Assembly: GCA_030295235.1 (NCBI GenBank)
Contig: AP026155.1
Span: 62,001-126,000, forward strand
DNA from: Fistulifera solaris
Lineage: Eukaryota > Bacillariophyta > Bacillariophyceae > Naviculales > Stauroneidaceae
Reading direction: 5' to 3'
DNA: 64,000 nucleotides
Numbering within the stretch: position 1 is the first letter of the stretch; each line of letters starts with the position of its first letter. The position numbers were made by a program, and so were the translations under genes. Shown one piece after another: positions 30,223 through 41,787 of this stretch. The notes below the pieces were generated by a model. That model was not told the origin of the DNA. It worked only from the letters and a program-made list of their open reading frames with translations, and did no database searches.

Positions 30223-32670
30223 TCACCCGAATAGCACATCAGCCACTTCAGACACCAGTCGTTCAACGAGCTGCCAGCTCCGATAATGATTCATAGCAAC
30301 ATGATACCCGGCCTTGGCTATCGCAATTCGCTCATCTTCGTGGTCCAAGTAATACTGCACCTTTGTAACTAACTCGTCGAGGCTGTGATAGATGACCAGC
30401 GAAACATTGTTCTGAAGCTCGTTTGGCAAAGTGAGCATCGGATCTGTCATAACCATCGCACCCGAAACAAGTGCATCCATCAGACTGTTTTGATCTTCCA
30501 AATTGTCCTTTTGGGCTATCACCACAATTTTGCTTTCCGCTAGTTTGTGCAGATAGGCTGATCGGGCTAAATAACGGTCTGTTGCATGGCCTTGGTCAGA
30601 CAACCCCACATATACCTCATGTGTCTGCGAAAAATTACCGTGAATGACTCTACTAACCGCATCTCGCAGTTTATCGTTTTGTAAATGAGATGTCCAAAAG
30701 GAAAAAGCAAGCGCGAAAGTCTCTGATGAGTGACTCGGATAAGCGATTGTCTCAGCTGCCACATCTTGCTTCTGTGATTGTCTCCCGACAACGGCCAAAA
30801 ATGAGATACATCCACAGGACGCTCGACTTCCCATATGTTTGCATCATTGAAAATATTTTTCAGACCGTCCACAATATCCGAGCGTACACCGCCCCCAATG
30901 TGTCGAACCGGACCGCCGGAATGTTCTTTCCAGTTACCATACTTCATAGCTGACCCTGGGTCTACGAACTGCATTGTTTCATTCCACTGCCGTCCTTGCA
31001 CCATTGATTTCTTGTACCGGAAAACTGTCGTGCTATCAAGCAATCGCGTGGCTCGATAACAGTCATAGAAATGTTCGACTGGTTCGTCATCCCAGTATAC
31101 AAATATAACGATACGTTTTCGGTCTCTCGCTGACTTTACGAGATTCACGAAACGATAGCAGTATCTACCTGAAGTCAAGCCGGCTCGTCGAACGTCGACG
31201 ATCCAAACAGGTGCCGCCGAATGATCTTGTGTGAGCACTAACTGGGATGATGCATGTATACCATCATATAGAAAATGCGATAGCCCGTCTCCATCAGCAA
31301 TATCCCAACAGGGATATACAAATACAGCAATCGGCTGTTGTTGCGAAACCTGGGCGACCCATTTGGGTTCCTGAAAGACGCGCTGTCCTTCTTGACGAAT
31401 CTGTTCCGCTGTGACATAATGGCAAAAATGCGCATCTGGTGGACACGATGTTTTGTAGTGACACTCTCCCTCCACTGCCGATCGATGCTGCAAACTCAGC
31501 GGCCCTTTAATCGAGTGCTGTTCCGACAATCGATACGATGTAAAGCGATTGTGCGCAATGGGGTACTTGGGATCATCCAGTGTATTTCCGAGGTTGTAAT
31601 AATTGAAGAAATAGCCCCAAATCCAATCGCTGTGAACGCAAAGGACGATTCTTCCGTCCACGAGGCGTGGTCGGCAAATCGATGAGTCGATACGTACGCG
31701 TGCATGAGATCGCTCAACGACATTTGCTCACGAAAATATTGCCGTTCGCCATAGAGATTCTGTTGCAGTCGATAACAGGCATTCTGAATGAAATCGTCCT
31801 CAGAGAGAGCGAATGTTGTAACATTGGCACACGAAATAGGCGTCAACAATCGCTTCAAAGAACCTTTAGAAATAACCGTTCCAAATCCACCAAAGGGTAT
31901 TGTGAAACTGGTTATTGATCGTATCAAACATCCTGCCATGATGAGCGGCTCGGTCGGATCGTGACGTATTGTCTGTAAATAGTGGGTAAGCTGCGGCATG
32001 TCGACAAATGTATCATCGTCTACCAATAACAAATAATCGGGGATCGTCGTCTGCTTCATTTCTTGCAGTACTATTTGTAAGCCATCATTTGCACGCTTTT
32101 GCGCACACAACCAACCTCCTGGATTGTCTCGTTTCGACAAGAAAGTATCCCAGTCTGCGTACATGTTACGCCAGAAATACAATTCCGAGAACGGCTCTTG
32201 ATCTTTTGGTGATAGCTTTGGCTTATGATTGCGATTGAATTGACAGTGCTCGGCAATTTCCTTAGCAGCTTGTCGACTGATAAAGCAGTTGGCTTCACTA
32301 TGATCGTCGGCCTCCGTGACACCTGTAAACGAGCGCGCGTAGCGACCCATCGTCTCTCGTTGGGCTTGCAACAAGTCGGGTCGTAATAATGACCCGATAC
32401 TGAGAATATCAATGGTCAAATTCGGTACAGATGTCCAGGAAGTGTTTTCTATTTGATAGATGGGTGTAATGCTGTCGGAAAAGAGGGATGACGAGCCAGT
32501 TTGTCGTGTAGAAAGAGTGCTTCACTAATTGCGAAGCCATCTGCCGATGATGCCGATGGTTTGACAATACAAGGTGCATTTATAAATTGTAGTGCGACGG
32601 CAAGTAACACCAGTAACAAGCCTATTAATAATAGTTGTCGTTTATGTTTCCTCCAGTGACAGCGCTGCAT
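30223..32670 (-). CDS. Two-domain glycosyltransferase (GT31/fringe-like plus GT-B), copy 1
   Basis: 816 residues if single bases missing at 32479-32482 (A), 31640-31642 (A) and 30784-30786 (C) are restored. The corrected chain aligns throughout with copy 2 at 33436-35815. A basic start MQRCHWRKHKRQ and one hydrophobic segment (about 13-30) make a Golgi signal anchor. The first domain has YLLLVDDDTFVDMPQL (DxD-type metal motif) and IPFGGFGTVISKG, as in fringe/beta-1,3-galactosyltransferase-like enzymes. The second part contains IVIFVYWDDEP and HSGGPVRHIG and ends in ESKIVVIAQKDNLEDQNSLM with VSGAMVMTDPM, matching the C-terminal half of GT-B transferases (Glyco_trans_1_2 type). Two different transfer activities in one chain are expected. 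Acceptors unknown. Confidence 0.7.
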
Positions 32671-33435
32671 GGTGATTAATACGGAGAAGACGATAATAAG
32701 TGAACTAGTTGGAGTAACAAGCAATTGCGAATTGTTGCGGAAATGGCGGTCGAAGAAAGTGTTTGTTTCGTGTGAGGCTGAGTCGTTTTTTCCTACTTCC
32801 GAGCTCGGTATTTTTGGCCGTGGTGCTCTCGTTGAAAACCTACCGCATGTAGGACTTTACAGGGTTCCGTACTATTGCTTTACCTTTACGTCACACGTCA
32901 TTGCGTCAATCGCCAATCATCACCGGATCGGTATTCAACTTATGCCTCACTGGCTCACTGAATTTTGAATTTCAACATTAATCACGATACACGAAACTGT
33001 CTTTCATCTAATCATCATCTTACAAGTGGAAGTTGACCTCCTCTTTGGCGTAGGTACTAGTAACGACAACATCGTACCAGGTAGCGTTTTTCGTGACAGC
33101 AGGGTCCATCGCGGAGTATCACAAATCAAAACTGGCGAGCAAGGATACCTACACGAAATAAATGATACCGGGTTCACCTAGACTCACCCATTGACCATGA
33201 TCAGAGGCTGAAGCGTCGGCTTGCTAACGATCTGCCAAAATTTTCGCACATTCCTTGCTAACATGACCTGGCACTCCAATCAGAAGATTACAAGAAAGTA
33301 AATTAACCAACCAATGGCGGTAAGTTTTTTTGGATCTCGGCCCTCATTCATGCTCTATTGAAAGCAACTGGGATTTTGAGATCAGCAGAAGAATACCAGG
33401 TCGACTAGACAATCGCATCTGCAGCATCCCCTCAT
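32671..33435. other. Intergenic between tandem glycosyltransferase copies
   Basis: Promoter of copy 1 and 3' side of copy 2. No gene recognised; the open frame 32669-32968 (plus) is antisense to the N terminus and has no motif. Confidence 0.45.
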
Positions 33436-35815
33436 TCATTCGAATGGCACACCTCGAACTTCAGACACCATTCGCTCTACCAGATGCCAGCTCCGATAAT
33501 GATTCATAGCAACATGATACCCGGCCTTGGCTATCGCAATTCAGCTCATCTTCGTGGTCCAAGTAATACTGAGCTTTGGTCACCAATTCATCGAGGCTGT
33601 GATAGATGACGATCGAAACATTCCCTTGAAGCTCGTTTGGTAAAGTCAACATCGGATCTGTCATAACCATCGCACCCGAAACAAGCGCCTCCATTAGCCG
33701 ATAATGATCTTCCCAGTTATCCTTTTGGGACACTACAACAATCTTACTTTGCAACATTTTTTTGCATGTAGGTTGACTGGGCCGTGTTTAGTCCTGTTTC
33801 TTGAGCTTGACCAGTCACTCCCAAAAAAAACCTCGTGTGTCTGCGACAATTTGTCGTGAATAGCACTACTGACCGCATCTCTGAGGTGAGATGCCTTGCC
33901 TCTATGTACATCCTTATCACCTTGGCCCGGCAACGGCCAAAAATGAGATACATGCACCGGACGCTCTATGTCCCATATGCTTGCACCTTTCAAAATGCTT
34001 TCCACGCCATCCACCGTATCCGATCGTACTCCATAGCCAATGTGACGAACCGGACCGCCGGAATGATCTCTCCAGTTTCCAAATTTGATGATCGAACCAG
34101 GGTCGACAAACTGCAGCGTCTCATTCCACTGTCGCCCGTTGACAATTGACCTCTTATATCGAAAAACGGTTGTACTATCCAGTACTCGTGTGGCTCGATA
34201 GCAATCCCAAAAATGATCGATTGGTTCGTCGTCCCAATAAACAAAAAATGACAACACGTTTCTGACCAAGATTAGTTCGCGCAAGTTGCACGAAGCGATT
34301 GCAAAAGTTTTTTGAAGAAAAGCCGGCTCGTCGAACGTCGACGATCCAAAGCGGTGCACTGGTATGATCTTTTGTGAGCGTCAGACGAGAAGATTTTTGA
34401 ATTCCATCGTACAGAAAATGCTTCAGCTCATGCTCAATAGTGTGGTTCAAAAACGGATACAAGAAGATGGGAATAGATTGTTGCGGATCATGGGTAACCC
34501 ATTTTGGTTCTTCAAACACGCGCTGTCCTTCTTGACGGATTTGGTCGGCCGTCACGTAATGGCACATGTGTGCTTCCGGAGGACATGTTTTGGTGTAGCG
34601 ACATTGTCCCTCGATTGCCATACGTTGCTGGATGGTCAGACCCCACTTCATTGCGTACTGTTCCGACAATCGATACGACGTCATTTTGTTGTAGGATTGT
34701 GGATGTTTCGGATGATCAAGAGAGTTACCGACATTGTAATAGTTGAAAAAGTACCCCCAAACCCAATCGCTGTGTACGCAGTACGATGATTCATTGGTCC
34801 ATGATGCGTGGTCGGCAAAGCGATGAGTTGAAACGTACGCGTGCATGAGCTCCGTCAAAGACATCCCCTCCTGAAAATATTGACGTTCACCAAACAGATT
34901 TTGCTGCTGTCGATAACAAGCATTTTTAATGAAATCATCATCACTGGGGGCAAGTGCTGTAACATTGGCACATGATATAGGTGTAAACAATCTCATCAAG
35001 GCACCTTTGGATAAAAATGTCCCGAACCCTCCAAACGGAATCGTAAAACTCTCTCGAAATCGTATCAAACACCCTGCCATGACCAAAGGGTTCCTGGAAT
35101 CCGGGTATATTGCTTGCAAGTAATACGAAAGTTGCGGTATGTCGATAAATGTATCATCGTCAATCAAGAGCAGATAATCTGGAAGCGTCGCGGATGGCTG
35201 TCGCAATCGTCGCAAGACCATTTGCAACCCATCATTTGCACGTTTTTGAGCGCACAACCACCCTCCCGGATTCTCACGTTTCGATAAGAAACCGCTCCAT
35301 TGCGCATACACTTGTCTTCGTAAGTACAAAACAGAATACGGCTGATCTAGTGAGGGCGGCTCCGATCCCTTGTCTCGTGGAATTTTACAATGTTCCGCAA
35401 TCGCTTGGGCATCCTGTCGTGTGAGAGCACAATGGGGTTCACTGTGATCATCGGCTTCTGTAACACCGGTAAAGGAACGTACGTAACGTCCCATCGTCTC
35501 TCGTTGTGCTTGCAAGTTCTCGGGACGTGATACTGACCCGATACTGAGAATATCAATGGTCAAGTTCGAAGAAGACAGTGACAAAGAAAACGGAGTCATA
35601 TTGGTAGGAGACACGGATGCGTTTCTGACGGTAATAGGCAAAAGATGAGTTATTTTTTCGTCAGAAAACGCAAAGTTTGTGTCGTGTGTTGTTGCTGGAA
35701 GCATCGGCGTCACGCGAGAAGCATACCAAAATTGCAATCCGACCGATATCGCCATGACCATCGGCAACAAGCCTGCTGCCATCCAGCGGCGTCTCCTTCC
35801 TTTGCAATGCTTCAT
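33436..35815 (-). CDS. Two-domain glycosyltransferase (GT31/fringe-like plus GT-B), copy 2
   Basis: 791 residues if single extra bases are removed at 34243-34248 (A6), 33823-33830 (A8), 33757-33763 (T7) and 33544 (not a run). Start MKHCKGRRRRWMAAG with a hydrophobic anchor (about 12-30). The first domain holds YLLLIDDDTFIDIPQL, LVMAGCLIRF and IPFGGFGTFLSKGALMR. The region ESSYCVHSDWVWGYFFNYYN is intact here and supports the correction in copy 1. The second domain is as in copy 1 up to SGAMVMTDPMLTLPNELQGN and YLDHEDERIAIAKAGYHVAM. About 20 residues between GPxxVSHFWPL and the LRDAVS segment are shorter than in copy 1. Four disruptions, one outside a homopolymer, make decay of this copy possible. 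Confidence 0.7.
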
Positions 35816-36241
35816 GATGATGATGATGAGCAGAAAAAGAAGAACGAAGACATCCTTTTGCTACTTGTAGTGATGATGATGATTAGATTATGATTTTCCA
35901 GTGGATGATTAAATAATGACCGCGAAAGAGTGACTGAATGAATGCCAATCTTGGAGACAAAATCTCCTTCACTTTGAGACTATAGCATATCTCACTACCA
36001 AACAAAGTGTGGAGTTCACGATCACTTATTGCCAGTGAGTGACTCAAGAATTCCAGTCACGATGCGTCCGTCATGTGTTCATCACCGCACGCGTGTAGAA
36101 CGATCACACATCACACGTTTTGTTTTTATTGCACCCATTCGTTTTCTTTCTTCTTTACGGAATTTATTACTATTCCCTCACTTCTTGTCGCTCCTCTTCC
36201 ATTATTTTTTAATTATTTTTTAATTGAGCGCACAGAAAACC
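35816..36241. other. Divergent promoter region
   Basis: Between glycosyltransferase copy 2 (minus) and the plastid-type gene (plus). ATG-rich triplet repeats at 35813-35885; a pyrimidine-rich leader at 36135-36225. No gene seen. Confidence 0.45.
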
Positions 36242-37092
36242 ATGATAATACCCATTCATGCTGCACGACTCTGCTTCTCTGTTCTTCTACCGTCGCTCTT
36301 TCATTACCGTCACTTCTTGGTCGACGGATTTGTGACCGTCGCCTTTCGATCTGTCCACAATCACATTCTATTCGTCCCATTTTCGCCCCGACACACAAGA
36401 CGTGCAAAAAGCCGTGATCTTAATACAGAGAGCGACGATGATGATACCGACTGGACTCCCGTCAAAATTAATGAAGTACTCGATAGCGAAACGAACGGCT
36501 TGGACGATGATGATTGGCTTCCCGACCGTGAACGTGTTCGACAACAAAAAGCCAAAGCGCGTATTTATGCGGAAAAAGTGAGTCCTTCACCATACACAGA
36601 AGATGAAGAAGAAGTCATTGCTGCCATGGGGGCAAAACACGACAAGCTCCTCGTGAACAGGGATTCTTGGGGGATTCCACCTTGCAAGAAATTTGTACCG
36701 ATTACAGCGTTCCCATTTGTTATATAGCCGATGTTTTGTGTATGTGGAGGACCGAGCCACCGATTCATATGCACGATCGATTGGGTGATTTGGTAACGGG
36801 AGAACAGGCCTTTGCCTTGTTGGAGGCCGTCAACTCGCTGGATGTTGCTGCCTTGCAAGATCGGTATTCGAATCAAAGTTTGTGGCAAGTCTGTCAGGAA
36901 TGGGAGATTGATTTAGCGCAAGGCTTTCAAATGGCCATGACAGAAGGATGGAGTCTACCGTTTGGGGTTCATACCAATTTGCGGGTGGAACAGGAAAATG
37001 AACTGATACGTGTTTTGGGCAATCCGCTGGCGATGACCCGAGGGACGGATGATGACGACGACGAAGACTATGATTGGGATGATGACGACTAG
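36242..37092 (+). CDS. Conserved-looking acidic protein with probable plastid leader
   Basis: 283 residues when one missing G is restored at 36669-36673, joining NRDSWG to DSTLQEICTDYSVPICYIAD. The N terminus is a hydrophobic signal followed by FVTVAFRSVHNH, compatible with a diatom bipartite plastid leader (cleavage before F). An acidic middle (DDDDTDWTPVKINEVLD) leads to a helical domain with LGDLVTGEQAFALLEAVNSLD and LWQVCQEWEIDLAQGFQMAM, and the chain ends in an Asp-rich tail. I recognise no family. The start is the ATG at 36242; upstream in-frame sequence has no ATG. Confidence 0.65.
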
Positions 37093-37276
37093 AACGCTGA
37101 CACTTAAGTAGATATGTATAATTTAGTTTAAGTTATTTATATAGTATAGAATCACTCAGGGGCTGGCAGTATCAACATTTGCAAAAGTCGCAGCCCCCAT
37201 GCACAATTTGTTTGGAGGAGTCTCTGCGGCACCGATCTCAACTCCTACATATAATCTATTGCATTAGATTCGAATG

Positions 37277-38853
37277 CTATTCCTCATCTGAATTGGTTCC
37301 CATGGACTGCAGGGAACGCGTCGTTAAATGCATGGTACGATCTCCCGCAAGTTCCACCGCATCGCCGAGACGTTCGTGAATCTGATTGATTTCATCCGTA
37401 ATTTGTATACAAAAAGCTTTCATAGAAGGTCGCACATCCGGAGAATTACTCCAAGCGCGTTCCATAGTGTTATGAAGTGCCGCTGGGAGTATGTTGTTAA
37501 TTTTGCGGGGGCGTCTCTGTTTTTCAACGACATGTTCAAAATGCTTCGACGCGCAGAAATTGGGAAATGGCGTTTCGAGGGCGAATAACTCCCACATCAG
37601 AATTGAATATGAAAAGACGTCGGCAGAGAATCCGTACGGTTCGCAGCGCACGACTTCCGGAGCCATGTATCGCCGACTGCCCGTCAGACCCGTACATTCG
37701 TAACGATCGGGGGCTTCAACGAGATCTTTTGCTTTCAGCTCCTTAGCCAAGCCGAAGTCAAACACTTGCAAATCATTTCGAACGTTGAATCCTAGGCTGA
37801 AAAACATGTCAAGCACAAATGAGACGAGCAGGGGGAGACAACGTTTCAACCAGACACGTACTTATCAGGTTTCAGGTCTCTGAAGAGAATTTTCTTGCCA
37901 TGCAAGAAATTAAGTGCCCGGGCAATGTCCAGTGCCACAACCAAGCGCTCCGCTAAAAACATCTCCTCTTCAGGTGCGACTTTCTTAACAATCAATTGCT
38001 GCAACCAGTTCTTCTTTGTCTTCTTTTTGGCTTGTTGCCATTCGAGTAACCGTTCTCCCAAAGTACACGTCAATCGATCTAGAACGAGCCCAAAAGAAGC
38101 CGTACCTGCTTCTCCGACCGTCGCACGCAAGCGTATAATGTTGGTGTGGGTCGTGCATTCCAAAAAGCGGGCTTCGCATGCTAAATCCAGTATAGCATCC
38201 AAACGATCGCACGCATCCGGTTTCAAACGTTTCAATGCGTACCGTGGGACACCGTCGCGCAGGACACGAGCAGCCACTCGTGCTTTTAAAGAAGCCATAC
38301 TTGTTACAGCTTTCTTACTTTTCGGTTGTTCTTTTGGTTTGCAGCCTGCATCATCATCGTCGTCACTCGAAAAGTCGTCTTTGACGCAATCACAAATGGC
38401 GTGGGCTTTCTTGCGCACAGAGATTGTCTCATCATCTTCTTTCGTTTCACCTTCTTCCGAATCACTCGTTAAAATCGTAATGGATTTCGGAGGTATAAAC
38501 GGTGACGGCGGAAGCGGCGCGACGTAATCATCGTCCGGGTATACTGTGGAACCCAGATGACAGGGATCTCCGGGAGGAACTAATACGTCAACAATCTCCA
38601 ATACTTCACCAAATTCACCCTTGCCGAGCTCATCGCCTACGATAACCTCCGAAGGATCACGAAAAGAAGGAATTGATCGCGCAGGGTTTTCCCCAAAGAA
38701 CCGAGAGTCTTCTACCAAGTCTCTTAATACGAGCGCTGTGGTCTCTAACGTTTCATTGTGAGGAGAAACCGCACGCGCTTTGCGCTTCCCGACCGATGTG
38801 ATGGAAATGTCACTGTTGATAGCTTGTGAGGATGACATCGACTCGCATGTCAT
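37277..38853 (-). CDS. Protein kinase with long insert after the glycine loop
   Basis: Exons 37862-38853 and 37277-37796, joined across a 65-base intron, give 503 residues. The glycine-rich loop is ELGKGEFGEV. The ATP-binding Lys (RYALKRLKPD) comes about 120 residues later instead of about 15, the gap being filled with an acidic, Ser-rich segment. The catalytic loop reads LFRDLKPDNLGF, that is Phe-Arg-Asp where most kinases have His-Arg-Asp; the catalytic Asp, Lys and Asn are kept. DFG is present (VFDFGLAKEL), and SRRYMAPEVV is the APE motif. Domain XI (RPSMKAFC) is near the end. The sequence is close to tyrosine-kinase-like (TKL) Ser/Thr kinases. Substrate unknown. The ATG at 38853 is the first in frame. 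Confidence 0.85.
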
Positions 38854-39534
38854 GTGTTGCAATGAATTGTGTTCGAATCTTATGAGTTATGATGCAACAA
38901 GAGATGCGCGGTCTGCGATATTTCAAGAAAAGAGGCGGATCGAGGCAGGGCACGGTGCGGCAATGGCAATTGTGACAGTATCCTACATCATAAAACAGCA
39001 CACCACATTAAGTTCTATAGTCAACTCTCAACGGCGAATCACCGTTAAAAGTGGATTGTGTTACGAGTCGTAACAGTACTTCCGTTTCTGCGCCGTTTAC
39101 TCGTGCTTTACGAAGGAATAGACTACGGTAAGATAGCTATTTTCGATTGTTACACATTTTTTTTCATTGCTAGTCTAGCTTTTAGTTTCTCGTACCTCGT
39201 ACAGGGCGTTAAAGCAACAATAATCCAAATCAATTTGAAATCAATTATCAATGGATCTGCGGATCTGTTGTGCAACAAGCGCATGGCATCGTAACATCGA
39301 CCAAGAATAGTCTGTCGTGCCAAGGAACGACAACCAACATCTTTTTTAGCTCAAAACGTAACGAGACGAATGATGTCAAGCTGTGAAAGTGTACGCAAAA
39401 GGCTAGGAAAATTATTGCTCCTCCTTAGAGTTTAATGCGTCAGCCACGACCTCCATTCGAAAGGAAGCGTAAATTATTGCGCAAATAGTTTCTTAAACAA
39501 ATTCAATCGTTACTTTTGTTTCGAATCTAGACAA
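38854..39534. other. Intergenic, no gene seen
   Basis: Promoter of the kinase gene and 3' side of the CW-domain gene. No gene recognised. Confidence 0.45.
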
Positions 39535-40698
39535 TTACGCCTTGTCTTGAATGACCCAAGATGGACATCCCAATGCCGGCAGATTCTCTTGCGGCGCGGC
39601 GCACGAAGCCATCTTTTCATCCCAAGTATTCATGACACAGTACCATTCTCCTTCGTATTGCTTGGCGTCCATACTCTTCAACAAGGCCCGCCATTTTCCG
39701 CATTTCTGATTGCAGCAACGAATCCATTCGTACGCATCCTTCGAACTGAGAGTGCGCTTCTTTTGTCGAGTCGCCAAGGGCTGACGCGCTTCGTAGGCTT
39801 CATTGGTTTGCAAGCGGCGAACCCAGACACGAAAGTGGCGACGTGTACGCGCATCTGCTGCCGATTCAGGTGTGTGAGGTGTTTCGTATTCTTCTTCCGG
39901 TGCCGAGCAACGCGCGCGTTCGGGGTCGTTCTTGTTCATGCTGCAGTACCATTTCGAAGGAAGTTTCTTTTCGTCAACAACACCGCGCAATCGACGCCAC
40001 TTCTTGCACTTATCGCACTCGACCCAAGTTGCGTTGGAAGAGCCAGTGGTTTGCCCAAAGATGGACCCACCGTCGCGGACCATATCCGGATCTTCCGTGC
40101 TCTCGAACAATGCGTCCTGATCCTTTTTACCCTTTTTCGTGACGGGTACAGGGGCGGTAGCTCCTGAGACAGCAGCCGCTGCTGCCTGAGCGCGGCGGAG
40201 TTTCTTCTTGGTCTTTTCCGCCGCGGCATCTTGTCCTTGTTTCAGAGAACCTTCTTCCTCGTCGTCGTCGTCATTCTCTCGTTCTTCTTCCTCCTCATCA
40301 TCATCATCTTCATCGTCTTCCTTATCACGTAGTATCTTAGGTTGCCCCAGATACTTGCGAGCTGCGTGCTGCAAGGCTGAACGGTCCAAGCGGATGGCTT
40401 GACCGAAGTACAGAAAAGGTTCGTCTTCCGAGTCACTATCGGAGTAATCGACAATACTCCCCTGTGCACTGTACTTGTCTTCTTCTAGCGCTCGGCGCAT
40501 TTGATCGTTAACGGCTTGCTGAGCGGCATCTGTACGACGGATCGTTTTGGGTAACTTGGTGCGTTTCGCAGCATTCGGATTGCCGTTACCGTTGTTGTTG
40601 CTGCTGCTGCTCGACGGTAAAGGGCGTTTGGTGGGTTTATTATTCACCTTCTTGACCTTGCGAGACTCATCCGCGATACTGCTTGTTTCCACTTCCAT
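39535..40698 (-). CDS. Nuclear protein with two CW-type zinc fingers
   Basis: 387 residues in one frame. Two CW zinc fingers are visible: WVECDKCKKWRRL..KWYCSMN..RARCSAPE (about residues 224-272) and WIRCCNQKCGKWRALL..EWYCVMNTW..ASCAAPQE (about 323-372). Each has four Cys and the conserved Trp pair. CW domains read methylated histone H3 lysine 4, so a chromatin role is expected. The N-terminal half is basic (KRPLPSSSS, KRTK) with long Glu/Asp runs (about residues 120-150), suggesting a nuclear, partly disordered protein. No catalytic domain is attached. Complete gene, no intron. Confidence 0.85.
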   Translation of the reverse strand: MEVETSSIADESRKVKKVNNKPTKRPLPSSSSSNNNGNGNPNAAKRTKLPKTIRRTDAAQQAVNDQMRRALEEDKYSAQGSIVDYSDSDSEDEPFLYFGQAIRLDRSALQHAARKYLGQPKILRDKEDDEDDDDEEEEERENDDDDEEEGSLKQGQDAAAEKTKKKLRRAQAAAAAVSGATAPVPVTKKGKKDQDALFESTEDPDMVRDGGSIFGQTTGSSNATWVECDKCKKWRRLRGVVDEKKLPSKWYCSMNKNDPERARCSAPEEEYETPHTPESAADARTRRHFRVWVRRLQTNEAYEARQPLATRQKKRTLSSKDAYEWIRCCNQKCGKWRALLKSMDAKQYEGEWYCVMNTWDEKMASCAAPQENLPALGCPSWVIQDKA

Positions 40699-41082
40699 GA
40701 TTGCAGGTGTTCAACGGGCTTTAACGTTGAATAAACGATAGAATGAGAAGCAATTAAAAGCTTTTTTGCCTTGTTTGTTGCGCTTAAATAAATAATGCCC
40801 TTCATCTTACTACGTAATCATCACCGTTATTGTGTCTGCCGCGCGGTGAAAATCGCGCACGATGATTGCAATGTCGTACAGGTTGTTTATATTGTTCGCG
40901 GTACTCGGTGCTAGGACTCCCATCGCCCGCATCGTTATTCGTTTACATTATTGTGTGTTTCATTTCGAGGACTCCCACGAACTTTTTGCCCCCTCTTCCC
41001 TCTTTCTCCCTCTTTTATCGCTCTTTTTCTCACAAAATTAATCACCGTCCGTTGGATCAAACCAGAACAAAAGCAAACAAAC
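40699..41082. promoter_or_regulatory. Divergent promoter with paired AGGACTCCCA motifs
   Basis: Lies between the CW gene and the first small Cys protein. AGGACTCCCA occurs at 40913-40922 and GAGGACTCCCACG at 40967-40979, the latter 116 bases before the ATG at 41083. The same pair sits ahead of the second small Cys gene (41626-41637 and 41671-41682, 117 bases before its ATG). A pyrimidine-rich stretch follows. Repetition is seen; a regulatory function is inference. Confidence 0.55.
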
Positions 41083-41397
41083 ATGATGTTCACGCGATCT
41101 TTGATTTCTTACTTTCTCGGCTGCTCGGGTCCCACCTGGAACTTCCGTGTCACGTGCGATGCTGATATTGGTATCCAAACGACCGATGGCCATTTGGATG
41201 TTTCCATTCCCTTTCATCGTCTTGAAATGACCGCTCTGCATGAGCAGGAGTACCAAGTTACTTGGCAGTGCTGTGTGTGTATCCCAGACGACGACACCAA
41301 CCCGCCGCAACTCGTCGACTACTTTGGGAATGGCCCCTTTTTGAGCCATTGTCAAGTGCAACCTGACGTACCAGTGTCATCAGTATCTACCCACTAA
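41083..41397 (+). CDS. Small Cys-containing protein, twin 1
   Basis: 104 residues from ATG ATG at 41083. It shares the pattern GCSGP near the N terminus, a V-x-C strand and a CCxCxP motif (CCVCIP) with its neighbour 41788-42162, in the same order and spacing region. The N terminus (MMFTRSLISYFLGCSGP) is mildly hydrophobic but not a clear signal peptide. The family is not recognised; the Cys pattern could bind metal or form disulfides. The paired promoter motif and side-by-side position mark the two as a recent local duplication. Confidence 0.6.
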   Translation: MMFTRSLISYFLGCSGPTWNFRVTCDADIGIQTTDGHLDVSIPFHRLEMTALHEQEYQVTWQCCVCIPDDDTNPPQLVDYFGNGPFLSHCQVQPDVPVSSVSTH

Positions 41398-41787
41398 TCG
41401 CTGAATGTACGCGAGCATTTTTTATTATGCGCAACGTTAATATAAAATTGATTTAGCTACTTTCTAAAGTACGTCTATCTTCACATGAATACTGGTAGGG
41501 TAATGAAATGTTTGTCATGTAATCATGCTGACGACGGTTGATGATCATGAAATACGTAGTATTGACGTCAATTTTCTATCATGTCGACGATGGGATGGCC
41601 ATACCTGGTAACGGCTCTTTTTTAAAGGACTCCCACGGTAACAAACAAGCCTTCAAACTGTGATTCAAAAGAGGCTCCCACGTCCTATGATTTTCTGTAT
41701 TCCTTTTCATTTCCGTGCTTCCTTGCTCATAAAAAGCAAATTATCATCATCATCATCGTTCATTCCTCAATCACTCTTTTTTCCAGC
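41398..41787. promoter_or_regulatory. Promoter of small Cys twin 2 with the AGGACTCCCA motif pair
   Basis: AGGACTCCCACG at 41626-41637 and GAGGCTCCCACG at 41671-41682, spaced 46 bases (55 in the twin). The second copy starts 117 bases before the ATG. Otherwise no gene. Confidence 0.55.
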
